DNA from: Myxococcales bacterium
GTDB lineage: Bacteria > Myxococcota_A > Polyangia > Polyangiales > Polyangiaceae
Length of the DNA: 64,000 nt
Direction of reading: 5' to 3'
NCBI GenBank assembly: GCA_016712525.1
Contig: JADJQX010000008.1
Coordinates: 1,302,001 to 1,366,000, forward strand
In this document: positions 47,901 through 56,476 of the stretch, in pieces
Numbering within the stretch: the first letter of the stretch is position 1
How the letters are laid out: each line of letters starts with the position of its first letter
The notes under the pieces: generated by a model
What the model was told of the DNA's origin: nothing
What the model saw: the letters and a program-made list of their open reading frames with translations, nothing else
The model's database searches: none
Position numbers and translations under genes: made by a program

Positions 47901-49511
47901 CTACAGATCGCGCGCGATTTCGCCGACGACGCGGAGCGCCGAGAGCGCGCCGCCCTCCATGAAGCCTTGCCAGGAATAGAACGAGTCGGTCGTCTCACCT
48001 GCAAAGTACACGTTTCCGACGGGCTTCGCCGCGAGCCCCTCGAGCGTCGTGAAGTAGCCCGGCTGGTTCGCGGTGTACCCGCCTTTGGCGAGCGGGTTTT
48101 TGTCCCACGCCTCCATGTGGGCCACGATCTTTCCTTGCGACGTGCGCGCCGCGGCCTTGGCGCCGGGCACGATGCGGTCGAGCGTGTCGAGGAAGAGGCC
48201 CGCCTCGGCCTGCGTGCGCGACGGATCGAGCGACCGCGCGAGGGCGCCGCCGGAGTAGTCGGTGAGGACGCCGCGCGTCGCCGTGGCGAGGCTCGGGTTG
48301 GTCTCCCAGGTCGCCTGGAGCTTGGGCATGTCCGAGTAGGTCGCGCCGCTCCCGCCCTGCGTGATCCACGGACGCGACGAGAACCCGACCATGAGCTTCG
48401 TGTTCGCGCCGTAGAGGCACCGCTGGATGGCCTGGGTCTTCCACGCCGGGAAGCCGAGGCTCGGGTCGAGCGCGACCTCGCGCAAGAGGTGGAACGGCAA
48501 CGAGAGCACCACGGCGTCGTGCGTCGCGCGAACCGCACGCGAGCCCTCGAGGAAGGTGAGCTCGATGCGACCGTCGGAGAGCTTCTTGGCCGCGACGAGC
48601 TTGCGCCCCATGCGGAGCTGCCCCGGCAGGCGCTCGGCGAGCCGCGTGGGGATCTGCTGGTTGCCCTCGACGACGTGGTAGCGCTCGTCGCTGAAGTTGC
48701 CGAAGAGCTTCATTTTGCTCTGCTTCGAGGCCTTCGCGAAGAAGAGGAAGGCGAGCGCGCTCTGCTCGGCCACCGACACGCCGTACTCGATCTCGTAAGC
48801 GATCGAGAGCAGCGCCTTGATGTTCGGCGCGGCGCCTCGGAGGTCGAGCCACTCGGCGAACGACATGTTGTCGAGGGCGGCCTCGGCGGGGGTGAACGCG
48901 TCGGCCGTGGGGGCCCCGACGACGCGAAGGTCGTCGCGCATGGCGTCCACGAGCGCCCGGTACTCGTCGACGAAGACCTGCTCGGGCACGCGCTGCCCGC
49001 CGAAGTGGTAGAAGGTGTCGCGCGCGGGCTTCGTGACCTCCTCGAGGGTGAGCCCGAGCTCTCGCGCGTACCCGATGATCGTCTTGTGGCCCGTGTCGAT
49101 GAGCTCGCCGCCGCGCTCGATCACTTGGCCCTGCCAATCGATGGCGCCGCCGTTCTGCCCTCCCATCGAGAACATGCGGCCGCCGACCCGAGAGCTCGCC
49201 TCGTGCACCGTGGCCGCGACCCCGAGGCGCTTGAGCTCGTACGCGCACGCGAGCCCGGCGATGCCGGCGCCCACGATGCCGATGTCGACGTTCGCCTTCT
49301 TGAGCCGTGCCCGCACGTCGCCGGTCGGGAGGGGCTCACCCTCGGCCGCACACCCGACGAGGCCCGGGAGCGCCGCACCGCCGAGGAGCGTCGCACCGCC
49401 GAGGAGCGCCTCGCGCCGACCGATGCGCCCCGCGCCCCGCGGCGACTCGCGCTCTCCCGTCGCGCCCCGAAGTGTCCCCCAAACCCTCGAAAAGAACGGC
49501 GTCTTGCTCAT
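47901..49511 (-). CDS. flavin amine oxidase with Tat/lipoprotein-type signal
   Basis: A 536-residue flavoprotein started at ATG 49511. The N-terminus has a twin-Arg and hydrophobic segment (GRREALLGGATLLGGAALPG, then LVGC), suggesting Tat export and lipidation. FAD-binding motifs: VDIGIVGAGIAGLACAYELK, EASSRVGGRM, and a C-terminal GNVYFAGETTDSF with FMEGGALSALRV. Substrates in the family are primary or polyamines, or L-amino acids. Not assignable here. It contains a TGYA-N3-TRCA site (48000). Confidence 0.88.
   Translation of the reverse strand: MSKTPFFSRVWGTLRGATGERESPRGAGRIGRREALLGGATLLGGAALPGLVGCAAEGEPLPTGDVRARLKKANVDIGIVGAGIAGLACAYELKRLGVAATVHEASSRVGGRMFSMGGQNGGAIDWQGQVIERGGELIDTGHKTIIGYARELGLTLEEVTKPARDTFYHFGGQRVPEQVFVDEYRALVDAMRDDLRVVGAPTADAFTPAEAALDNMSFAEWLDLRGAAPNIKALLSIAYEIEYGVSVAEQSALAFLFFAKASKQSKMKLFGNFSDERYHVVEGNQQIPTRLAERLPGQLRMGRKLVAAKKLSDGRIELTFLEGSRAVRATHDAVVLSLPFHLLREVALDPSLGFPAWKTQAIQRCLYGANTKLMVGFSSRPWITQGGSGATYSDMPKLQATWETNPSLATATRGVLTDYSGGALARSLDPSRTQAEAGLFLDTLDRIVPGAKAAARTSQGKIVAHMEAWDKNPLAKGGYTANQPGYFTTLEGLAAKPVGNVYFAGETTDSFYSWQGFMEGGALSALRVVGEIARDL
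48000..48010. repeat. TGYA-N3-TRCA palindrome, copy 9
   Basis: TGCA-AAG-TACA inside the amine oxidase gene; coding strand GTG TAC TTT GCA GGT, within the conserved FAD-binding segment. Confidence 0.5.
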
Positions 49512-49640
49512 AGGGGCGAGTGTAAGCAAAGCTCGCACCACGCTCGAGGCAAAAGAATTTCACGTGGTTGTCGGCTTCGGTGGCACGCGCACGCGGCGCT
49601 CTTGGGGGAAAAAGCGACCAGGCAAGCGGGCTTGCCACGG

Positions 49641-50606
49641 TCACGCGTCGGCGAAGACGATCCCCACGAAGTCGCGCGGTCGGAACGGGAGCGTGAGGCG
49701 CGGCGCGCGCGTGTGCGTCGACGGATAGATCCGCGGGAAGGCCGAAAACCTCGCGGGGTAGTAGTTGCGGAAGAACACGACGTTCATCGCGCGGAGCGCG
49801 AGGGTCGGCTCGGCGGCGAGCGACTCGCGCAGCTCGGGATCGGCGCACGCGGCGATGGCGCCGTCGACGAGGTCGGCCTCCCACGAGGTCTCGGCGGCGA
49901 GGTCCTCGGGCTCCTCGGGAGACGGCCTCGGATGGTCGCCATCACACCAGAGGCTCGTCTCTCCGCTCGCCGCGAACGGATCGTGGTTCTCGCCGTCGAT
50001 CCACACGTTGAAGTGCACGTGCGGCACGCTCCACGGGAACCCCACGATGCCGTCGATGCCCGAGTAGCCCGAGAGCGCGAGGCTCGCCCCGCGCCCGACC
50101 CTGTCGCCCACGCGGACGAGGGTCCGCGCGAGGTGGTTGTAGGTCGTGACGAGTCCCTCGCCGTGATCGACGAACACCTTGAGGCCGCCGCGATCGAGCT
50201 CCCCCGAGATGCGGAGCACACGCCCGGGCGCGGCCGCGGTCACCACCGTGCCCACGGGCACGGCGAAGTCGGTGCCGTTGTGGCTGTCGTACGTGAGCGT
50301 GCCTCCGCGGAAATCGCGCACGTGGCGCTTCTTCACGGACCACCCCTGCGCGATCGGCGTGGGGGTGCGGTTCACGAGGTTCGAGATGGGCACGAGGCGA
50401 TCTGGCCTCCGCGCGCCGAGCCACGTGGCGACCGAGAGCCGCGGGAGCAACACGCCGAGGCTCGTGAGATCGAACCGCGTCCTCGGCACGCTCCTGTCTC
50501 CACGCAGCGCGCGGAGCGCCTCCCTCGCGCGGAGGGCGGGTGGGTGGAGGCCGAACGCCTCCGTGAGACCGATCGGCGCGGCGTCGTAGTCGTACGGGGT
50601 GAACAC
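49641..50606 (-). CDS. M23 (LytM-type) peptidase, probably cytoplasmic-start form
   Basis: A 321-residue protein starting at GTG 50606 with a CGAGG site six bases upstream. The M23 zinc-site residues are present: HNGTDFAVPVGTVVTAAAPG (His and Asp) and VPHVHFNVWID (HxH). The domain lies at about 95-230. No signal peptide is evident, unusual for a peptidoglycan endopeptidase; export by another route or a longer N-terminus is possible. A C-terminal extension of about 90 residues is unassigned. It is divergent from the carotenoid oxygenase gene. Confidence 0.82.
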   Translation of the reverse strand: MFTPYDYDAAPIGLTEAFGLHPPALRAREALRALRGDRSVPRTRFDLTSLGVLLPRLSVATWLGARRPDRLVPISNLVNRTPTPIAQGWSVKKRHVRDFRGGTLTYDSHNGTDFAVPVGTVVTAAAPGRVLRISGELDRGGLKVFVDHGEGLVTTYNHLARTLVRVGDRVGRGASLALSGYSGIDGIVGFPWSVPHVHFNVWIDGENHDPFAASGETSLWCDGDHPRPSPEEPEDLAAETSWEADLVDGAIAACADPELRESLAAEPTLALRAMNVVFFRNYYPARFSAFPRIYPSTHTRAPRLTLPFRPRDFVGIVFADA

Positions 50607-50721
50607 GGGATGCCTCGGATGAGGTCTCGCACCCCGCGCATGCCACGGCAAGGCACGATGGCGTCTCTCGTGGCGTCGCCCGGCTCTCGACGCGCGGCGC
50701 ACCTCCCCCTACCGTCGTCGC

Positions 50722-52179
50722 ATGCTGCGCGATCTCGCGATCCTCCACACCTTGGCCCACGCCCAGACCCCGGACGAGGTCGACCAAGCGCTCCACGTCC
50801 GCGAGGGCGAGGTCCCGCGATCGCTCGAGGGGGTCCTCTTTCGGAACGGGCCTGGGAGGCAGTCGGTATTCGGTGTACCTTACAAGCACCCCTTCGACGG
50901 CGACGGCATGATCCTGCGGTTTTCGTTCGAGGGAGGCAAAGTCCACTACCGAAACAGGTTCGTGCGCACGCGCGCGTTCGAGGAGGAGGAGCGCGCCGGA
51001 AAGATGCTCTACCGGAGCTTCGGCACGAACCTCCCAGGTGGGCTCCGGAAGAACCTCCTCCGCACCACGTTCAAGAACGCGGCGAACACGTCGGTCATCC
51101 TCCATGGCGGCAGGCTGCTCGCCCTATGGGAGGGCGGGATCCCCCACGCCCTCGATCCCGAGACGCTCCGCACGCTCGGCCCGCACGATTTCGACGGGAG
51201 GCTCCAGAACCGCCTCTCGTGGCTCGACGCGAAGATGTCACCCCACCTGCCCTTCTCGGCCCACCCGAAGCGCTGCCCCGAGACGGGGGACCTCTACGGC
51301 TTCGGCACGGCCTACGGGCGCAAGAACCACCTCGTGCTCTACCGGGTCGACCCGAGCGGGCGGATGGACGAGCCCGAGCTCGTCGAGCTCCCAAAGCTCA
51401 CGTTCTTGCACGATTTCGTGGTCACGAAGCGCTACCGCGTGGTGTTCGACGTGCCCGCCAAGTTCGACGTCGCGCGCACGCTGCTCGGCTTCGTGCCCCC
51501 GGTCGACGCGATCGACTTCGACGAGGGCGACACGATCGTGCGGCTCTTCCCGAAGGCCCGCGGCGAGCGCCCGCTCACCTTCACGCTCCCCTCGGCGTTC
51601 GTGTTCCACTTCGTGAACGCGTTCGAACGGGACGACGGCACCGTGATCGTCGAGGGCATTCGCACGGGGAGCTTCCCGAAGGTGCCCGGCCCCGACGTGC
51701 TCGCGTCGGGAGAGGCCTTCTACCCGGCGCCCATTCTCACCCGGTTCGAGCTCGATCCACGCACGGGCAAGGCCACCCAAGAGGCGGTGTCCCACGTTCC
51801 GTGCGAGCTCCCGACGATCGACCCTCGCGAGGTGTCGCGCCCGCACACGCAGGTGTTCGCCATGGCAGGGCCTGCGCTCGCCGAGGGCGACACGCTCGTC
51901 GCGCCCTTCTTCTCACGCATCGTCCGCTTCGATCGGTCGAGCGGAGGAGAGACCGTGCGCGATCTCGGCCACGCGCTCGTGGGAGAGCCCGTGTACGTGC
52001 CCGGTCGCGGCGACGGCGAGGGCGTGGTGCTGACGGTGGTCTTCGAGGGGGCGCGCGAGAAGAGCGCGCTCTACGTGCTCGCGGCGAAGACGCTCGAGAC
52101 GCGGGCGATCTGCGATCTCCCGCACGGCCTCCCCGCGGGGTTTCACGGCACATGGGTGCCTGCCGCAGGAGACGCGTAG
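50722..52179 (+). CDS. carotenoid cleavage oxygenase family protein
   Basis: A 485-residue non-haem iron oxygenase of the carotenoid/lignostilbene dioxygenase family. Family marks: VLFRNGPGRQ near the N-terminus, HPFDGDGMILRFSF, and iron-ligand His in FSAHPKRCPETGDLYGFG, TFLHDFVVT, FVFHFVNAF and GFHGTWVP at the C-terminus. Four His are expected and four plausible ones are visible. Likely substrate is an apocarotenoid or stilbene. No carotenoid biosynthesis genes adjoin it. It contains a TGYA-N3-TRCA site (50874). Confidence 0.9.
   Translation: MLRDLAILHTLAHAQTPDEVDQALHVREGEVPRSLEGVLFRNGPGRQSVFGVPYKHPFDGDGMILRFSFEGGKVHYRNRFVRTRAFEEEERAGKMLYRSFGTNLPGGLRKNLLRTTFKNAANTSVILHGGRLLALWEGGIPHALDPETLRTLGPHDFDGRLQNRLSWLDAKMSPHLPFSAHPKRCPETGDLYGFGTAYGRKNHLVLYRVDPSGRMDEPELVELPKLTFLHDFVVTKRYRVVFDVPAKFDVARTLLGFVPPVDAIDFDEGDTIVRLFPKARGERPLTFTLPSAFVFHFVNAFERDDGTVIVEGIRTGSFPKVPGPDVLASGEAFYPAPILTRFELDPRTGKATQEAVSHVPCELPTIDPREVSRPHTQVFAMAGPALAEGDTLVAPFFSRIVRFDRSSGGETVRDLGHALVGEPVYVPGRGDGEGVVLTVVFEGAREKSALYVLAAKTLETRAICDLPHGLPAGFHGTWVPAAGDA
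50874..50884. repeat. TGYA-N3-TRCA palindrome, copy 10
   Basis: TGTA-CCT-TACA, 152 bases into the carotenoid oxygenase gene (codons GGT GTA CCT TAC AAG). Confidence 0.55.
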
Positions 52180-52187
52180 ATGCGACA

Positions 52188-52241
52188 CGGCCCGCCGAGA
52201 TCCCTCGACGGGCCGCACGTGCGCTTCGAGTGAGCGAAGCG
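52188..52241. terminator. two hairpins between convergent genes
   Basis: Hairpin 1 has arms CGGCCCG and CGGGCCG (52188-52215), hairpin 2 arms CGCTTCG and CGAAGCG (52222-52241), between the stops at 52179 and 52242. Likely bidirectional termination. Confidence 0.5.
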
Positions 52242-52565
52242 TCAGGAGGGCTTCTTCTCGCCGCCGCCGATGTACTTGGCGGGGTCGGACTTGAACTTGC
52301 CGGCGCACCCCGGGCAGCAGAAGTAGTACGTCTTGCCCTCGTGCTCGACCTTGGGCGAGCTCTCGGTCACGGTGAACTCTTCTTTCGAGATGGGGCAGGT
52401 GGTCTTGTCGCCGACCTTGGCCTCGCCCGGGGCCTTGAGACCGGCCGAAGGCGTCGCGGGAGCGGCGGGGTCGGCGCCCTGGGGCACCGCGGGCGAGGGC
52501 GCGCCTCCGCCACAGGCGACGGCGGAGAGGGCGATCGTGACGAAGAGAGCAGAGACGAGCTTCAC
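52242..52565 (-). CDS. YHS/TRASH-domain lipoprotein
   Basis: A 107-residue lipoprotein: MKLVSALFVTIALSAVAC (Cys18), Ala/Pro linker, then a compact YHS/TRASH-type domain with TTCPISKEEFTV, and KTYYFCCPGCAGKFKSDPAKY. The Cys set (CP...CCPGC) is a metal-binding pattern used for copper or other heavy metals in related proteins. Probably a periplasmic metal sensor or carrier; the metal is not identified. Convergent with the oxygenase gene. Confidence 0.85.
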   Translation of the reverse strand: MKLVSALFVTIALSAVACGGGAPSPAVPQGADPAAPATPSAGLKAPGEAKVGDKTTCPISKEEFTVTESSPKVEHEGKTYYFCCPGCAGKFKSDPAKYIGGGEKKPS

Positions 52566-52590
52566 GGCATGTTCCTTTCGTGAGTGACCA

Positions 52591-54024
52591 TCAGCAGGCC
52601 TTGTGCGAGCCGGGAGAGAAGATCTTCCCCGGGTTCAAGAGGCCCTTCGGATCGAACGCAGACTTGAGCTTCTTTTGCAGGGCGACGAGGCCCTCCGACT
52701 GCTCGAGGTGCACGTACGGGGCCTTGGCGATCCCGATGCCGTGCTCCCCGGACAGCGTTCCCCCGAGCGCCACGGTCGCCCGCATCAGCTCGGCGACGGC
52801 CGCGTCCACGCTCGCGTACTGGGACATGTCGTCCCACAGGAAGTTCACGTGGAGGTTGCCGTCGCCCGCGTGCCCGTAGGTGAGGTGCTTCACGGCGTGC
52901 CGCTCGCCGATCGCGCGCGTCGCGTCGAGCAGGTCGACGATGCGGCTCCTCGGGACGACCACGTCCTCCGAGAGCTTGTACTTTGCAAGTTTCCGCGTCG
53001 CTGGCGAGAGCGCGCGGCGTGCCGCCCAGAGCCTGTCACGCGAGGCCGCGTCCTGCGCCACCTGCACCTCGAGCACGCCCGGCGCGGCGGAGAGGGCCTC
53101 CCCCGCTCGCTCGAACGCCTCTTCGGCCGCGCGCGGGGCCCCGTCGACCTCGGCGAGGAGAAGCGCACCGGCGCGTTCGTCGACGGCCGCGCCGCTCGCG
53201 CGCAGGGCGACGAGCGTCTCGCGGTCCATGAGCTCGAGGCACCGCGGCACGTGACCTTCGCGCACCAGCGCCGACACGGCACGGGCGGCGTCGGCCGGCT
53301 CCGAGAAGAGCGCGAGCAGCGTGTGCACGGCCACAGGCTTTCGTACGAGGCGCAGCGTGATCTCCGAGAACACCGCGAGCGTACCCTCGCTCCCGACGAG
53401 GAGCGCGGTCACGTCGTACCCCGTGACGCCCTTCACCGTCCTCCGGCCGGGGCGCAGCACCTCGCCGCCCATGAGGCACGCCTCGAGGCCGAGCACGTAC
53501 TCACGCGTGACGCCGTACTTGAACGCGCGAGGACCGCCGGCGTTCTCGGCCACATTTCCGCCGATTTGGCACGATTTCCACGAGTTCGGGTCGGGGGGAT
53601 AGAAGAGCCCCTCGGCCTCGCACGCGGCGTGGAGATCGCCCGTGACGAGTCCCGGCTCGACCACGGCGACGAGGTCGTCGCGGTCGATGTCTTTCACTTG
53701 GCTCATGCCGCTCGTGGCGAGCACGATGCCTCCGGCGACGGGCACGGCACCCCCTGAGCGCCCCGTGCCCCCCGCGCGCGGCGTCACGGGGACACCCGCG
53801 TCGTGGGCCACACGTAGGCACGCCGCGATATCGTCGCGTGAGCGCGCGTGCACCACGGCGTCGGGCACGCGCCCCGTGGCCTCGCTCTCGTCGTTCGCGA
53901 AGCGCTCGCGCCCGTCGAGCGTCGTGTCGACCTTCGACGGTCCGAGCTCGCGGTCGAGCGCCAAGAGCGCCCTCTCGACGGACGCTCGGCTCGGGAGGGG
54001 CACATCGGGGAGCTTCAGCACCAT
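52591..54024 (-). CDS. FAD-binding 2-hydroxyacid dehydrogenase (GlcD/D-lactate type)
   Basis: A 477-residue flavoenzyme from ATG 54024. The PCMH FAD fold is shown by VTPRAGGTGRSGGAVPVAGG and CQIGGNVAENAGGPRAFKYG; the C-terminal substrate-binding cap by YGHAGDGNLHVNF and LSGEHGIGIAKAPYV. It should oxidise glycolate, D-lactate or another 2-hydroxy acid. No GlcE or GlcF subunit genes are adjacent, favouring a D-lactate-dehydrogenase-like single-subunit enzyme. The gene contains a TGYA-N3-TRCA site at 52977. Confidence 0.9.
   Translation of the reverse strand: MVLKLPDVPLPSRASVERALLALDRELGPSKVDTTLDGRERFANDESEATGRVPDAVVHARSRDDIAACLRVAHDAGVPVTPRAGGTGRSGGAVPVAGGIVLATSGMSQVKDIDRDDLVAVVEPGLVTGDLHAACEAEGLFYPPDPNSWKSCQIGGNVAENAGGPRAFKYGVTREYVLGLEACLMGGEVLRPGRRTVKGVTGYDVTALLVGSEGTLAVFSEITLRLVRKPVAVHTLLALFSEPADAARAVSALVREGHVPRCLELMDRETLVALRASGAAVDERAGALLLAEVDGAPRAAEEAFERAGEALSAAPGVLEVQVAQDAASRDRLWAARRALSPATRKLAKYKLSEDVVVPRSRIVDLLDATRAIGERHAVKHLTYGHAGDGNLHVNFLWDDMSQYASVDAAVAELMRATVALGGTLSGEHGIGIAKAPYVHLEQSEGLVALQKKLKSAFDPKGLLNPGKIFSPGSHKAC
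52977..52987. repeat. TGYA-N3-TRCA palindrome, copy 11
   Basis: TGTA-CTT-TGCA, with outer arms CTTG and CAAG, inside the GlcD-type gene (coding strand CTT GCA AAG TAC AAG). Confidence 0.55.
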
Positions 54025-54228
54025 CCGGGAGCCTAGCAAAACATGGCGAAACTGCGGCACTTTCGGCGCACCTGCGACACGGTCCACGCCCGCAAAGCTT
54101 GCGCTCCACGACCGAGTCGCGCGAGGTCACGATGCTGTCCCGTCGCGCAGGCCCCCGCACGTCCCTCGCACCGGCCGAGCTTCGCGCATGCCTTGCGGAA
54201 TTCGTGGCGCTCGGGCAGAACCTTGGGC

Positions 54229-55065
54229 GTGATTTCCTTCGTCCGTTTCTCGGGGACCGACTCCTACCTCACGAACGACGCGCTCGAGACGGCCGTCAAC
54301 TGCGCGCTCGCGCTCGAGCGACCGCTGCTCGTGAAGGGCGAGCCCGGCACGGGCAAGACGCTCCTCGCCGAGGCCGTGGCCCAGAGCCTCGGCCTCCCGC
54401 TCATCCACTGGCCGGTCAAGTCGACGACCCGCGCCCAAGACGGCCTCTACGTGTACGACACCGTGCAACGCCTGTATGATGCACGTTTCGGCGATGGGGA
54501 CGTGAAGGACGTCCGCCGCTACATCAAGAAGGGCCCGCTCGGTCAGGCGTTCGCCGCGCCTTCGCGCGTGGTCTTGCTCATCGACGAGGTCGACAAGGCC
54601 GACCTCGAGTTCCCGAACGATCTTCTGCACGAGCTCGATCGCATGCGGTTCGTCGCCGGCGAGACGGGCGACGAGATCGTCGCGAAGGAGCGCCCCGTCG
54701 TCATCATCTCGTCGAACAACGAGAAGGAGCTCCCTGACGCGTTCTTGCGAAGGTGCGTCTTTCACTTCATCGACTTCCCCGATCAGGAGCTCATGAAGCG
54801 CATCGTGAAGGTGCACCACCCCGACGTGGACCGTGAGCTCGTCGACCAGGCCGTGGTCACGTTCTACCAGCTCCGCGAGATGCCCCGCATCCGCAAGCGC
54901 CCCACGACGAGCGAGCTCGTCGACTGGATCACGGTGCTACGGCGCGCGGGTGTCGGCAAAGAGCGCCTCGTCCGCGAGCTCCCGTTCTTGGGGGTACTCC
55001 TCAAGAAGGAGCAGGACGTGGAGCTCTTCGCCGCCGCGAAGAAGAGCGGCCTCTTCAAGAGCTGA
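54229..55065 (+). CDS. MoxR-type AAA+ ATPase
   Basis: A 278-residue reading from GTG 54229. The frame stays open back to 54043 but that extension is Arg/Pro-rich and does not match the family start (F...GTDSYL...AVNCALALERPLLVK). Walker A GEPGTGKT, Walker B LLIDEVDKAD and sensor 1 VIISSNNEKELPDAFLRRC are intact. MoxR proteins usually sit beside a VWA gene; here the following sequence is a pair of palindromes and a convergent unrelated gene, so the partner is missing locally. A TGYA-N3-TRCA site (54473) is inside. Confidence 0.88.
   Translation: MISFVRFSGTDSYLTNDALETAVNCALALERPLLVKGEPGTGKTLLAEAVAQSLGLPLIHWPVKSTTRAQDGLYVYDTVQRLYDARFGDGDVKDVRRYIKKGPLGQAFAAPSRVVLLIDEVDKADLEFPNDLLHELDRMRFVAGETGDEIVAKERPVVIISSNNEKELPDAFLRRCVFHFIDFPDQELMKRIVKVHHPDVDRELVDQAVVTFYQLREMPRIRKRPTTSELVDWITVLRRAGVGKERLVRELPFLGVLLKKEQDVELFAAAKKSGLFKS
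54473..54483. repeat. TGYA-N3-TRCA palindrome, copy 12
   Basis: TGTA-TGA-TGCA inside the MoxR gene, codons CTG TAT GAT GCA CGT. The A/T-ending TAT, GAT, GCA and CGT follow one another in an otherwise G/C-ending gene. Confidence 0.6.
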
Positions 55066-55072
55066 CGAGCCC

Positions 55073-55116
55073 CAACTCCAGGCACTGGAGTCCCAACTCC
55101 AGGCGCCTGGAGTTGG
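55073..55116. repeat. tandem related palindromes after MoxR
   Basis: First unit: arms ACTCCAG and CTGGAGT with a three-base spacer (55075-55091). Second: perfect 24-base palindrome, arms CCAACTCCAGGC and GCCTGGAGTTGG (55093-55116). The units also share the direct repeat CCAACTCCAGGC at 55072 and 55093. They begin eight bases after the MoxR stop. Confidence 0.8.
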
Positions 55117-55158
55117 CTCGCGGACCTCGGCACGGGCGCGCCCCGCGCGCGACGATCC

Positions 55159-55491
55159 TCAGGAAAAATGCGGTCGAAAGCGGTGCACGAGCCTCTCGAC
55201 GAGGCCGTAGCTCCGCCACGGACGCGCGACAAATGAAGGGATGCGTCGATCCAAATCGCCCGAAGCCACCTCCACGTAACCCCGCTGCCTGAGGTACTCG
55301 CGGACGTACGCGAGCAGCACCGGAGAGACGCCGAGCATCGTCGTGACGTGGAGCTCGGGGCCCCTCGCGGCGACGCCCTCGAGGTCGTACGTGCTCGGGC
55401 CCCACTCGCGCAAATGCGCCCGCACCTCGTCGTACGTCGGGGGGCTCCCGCGGTACGTCGCGCTCTCGAAGCGGAGCCGGAGGAGCCCCAA
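55159..55491 (-). CDS. small conserved-looking protein downstream of Mrp
   Basis: A 110-residue protein from TTG 55491, eight bases after the Mrp stop. Contains GPSTYDLEGVAARGPELHVT and VLLAYVREYLRQRGYVEVAS; the profile is a small alpha/beta protein with a basic C-terminus. No family recognised. The short distance suggests it is co-transcribed with Mrp. It converges on the MoxR gene across the palindrome region. Confidence 0.65.
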   Translation of the reverse strand: MGLLRLRFESATYRGSPPTYDEVRAHLREWGPSTYDLEGVAARGPELHVTTMLGVSPVLLAYVREYLRQRGYVEVASGDLDRRIPSFVARPWRSYGLVERLVHRFRPHFS

Positions 55492-55498
55492 ACCGGGC

Positions 55499-56389
55499 CT
55501 ACTTCACGACGTTGAGGCGCTTCTTGCCGCCCGGGCCGCCCGAGCGATCGATCACCGGGCCGTCGTCGTCGCCGGCTTCGGCTTTGTCGAAGATGACCTT
55601 CACGAGCTTCTCGGCGATGTCGGCGAAGGCCTGGGCCGTCGGGCCCTCGGGCTCGGCCTGGACCAAGGGCGTGCCCTTGTCGCCGCACTCGCGCACGCGC
55701 TGATCGATGGGGATTTGCCCGAGCAGCGGGGCCTTCGCGAAGTCAGCGATGGCCTGCCCGCCGCCCTTCCCGAAGAGCTCGTGTTTCACGCCCGCCGTGT
55801 CCACGAAGTAGCTCATGTTCTCGACCACGCCGAGAATGGGAATGTTCACCTTCTCGCACATCGACACGCTCTTGTAGACGTCGTCCGTGGCGACGGCCTG
55901 GGGCGTCGTCACCACGACCGCGCCGCTCACGCCCACGCGCTGCGACAACGTGAGCGTGACGTCGCCCGTGCCCGGCGGGAGATCGAGCACCAAGAAATCG
56001 AGCTCGCCCCAGCGCACGTCCTTCAAGAACTGCTGGAGCGCGCCGTGCAGCATGGGGCCGCGCCAAATCACGGCCTGCTTCGGGTCCTCGAGCAGGAAGC
56101 CTATCGACATGAGCTTCACGCCGAAGCGCTCGAGCGGCTCGATCGACTTTCCGTCGGTGGAGACGGGGCTCCCGCTCACGCCGAGCATCGTCGGGATCGA
56201 GGGGCCATAGATGTCGGCGTCGAGCAGGCCCACGCGGTAGCCCGCGCGCTTCAGGGCGAGCGTCAGGTTCGTGGCCGTGGTGCTCTTGCCCACGCCCCCC
56301 TTGCCGCTCATGACGAGCACCACGTTCCTCACGGAGGGGAGCGGGTCGTCGTTTCCGATGGTGCGCGCGGCCGGGGTCTCGTTCGACAT
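55499..56389 (-). CDS. mrp: Mrp/NBP35-type P-loop ATPase (Fe-S carrier family)
   Basis: A 296-residue protein started at ATG 56389 (ATG 56398 is nine bases upstream). P-loop VMSGKGGVGKSTTATNL (deviant Walker A), YGPSIPTMLG, IWRGPMLHGALQQFL and LDLPPGTGDVTLTLSQ are all typical. It helps deliver Fe-S clusters. The position that holds the bridging CxxC in most members (after VVENMSYF) reads VDTAGVK, so the cluster-ligand pair is missing. Some alphaproteobacterial members also lack it. Role may therefore be as a scaffold partner or different carrier. Confidence 0.9.
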   Translation of the reverse strand: MSNETPAARTIGNDDPLPSVRNVVLVMSGKGGVGKSTTATNLTLALKRAGYRVGLLDADIYGPSIPTMLGVSGSPVSTDGKSIEPLERFGVKLMSIGFLLEDPKQAVIWRGPMLHGALQQFLKDVRWGELDFLVLDLPPGTGDVTLTLSQRVGVSGAVVVTTPQAVATDDVYKSVSMCEKVNIPILGVVENMSYFVDTAGVKHELFGKGGGQAIADFAKAPLLGQIPIDQRVRECGDKGTPLVQAEPEGPTAQAFADIAEKLVKVIFDKAEAGDDDGPVIDRSGGPGGKKRLNVVK

Positions 56390-56476
56390 GGGCACCATCG
56401 CTAGTTTCCCGCGAAGGAGACGTCAAGCGCGACCCTCGGCGCGAGGCTACGGCGTAGCTCTACCGATCCACGACGC

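Noticed and set aside
46488..52583. 2,031-codon open frame on the plus strand
   Set aside because: Runs antisense or out of frame through at least five well-supported genes; Arg/Pro/Ala composition is that of GC-rich shadow frames.
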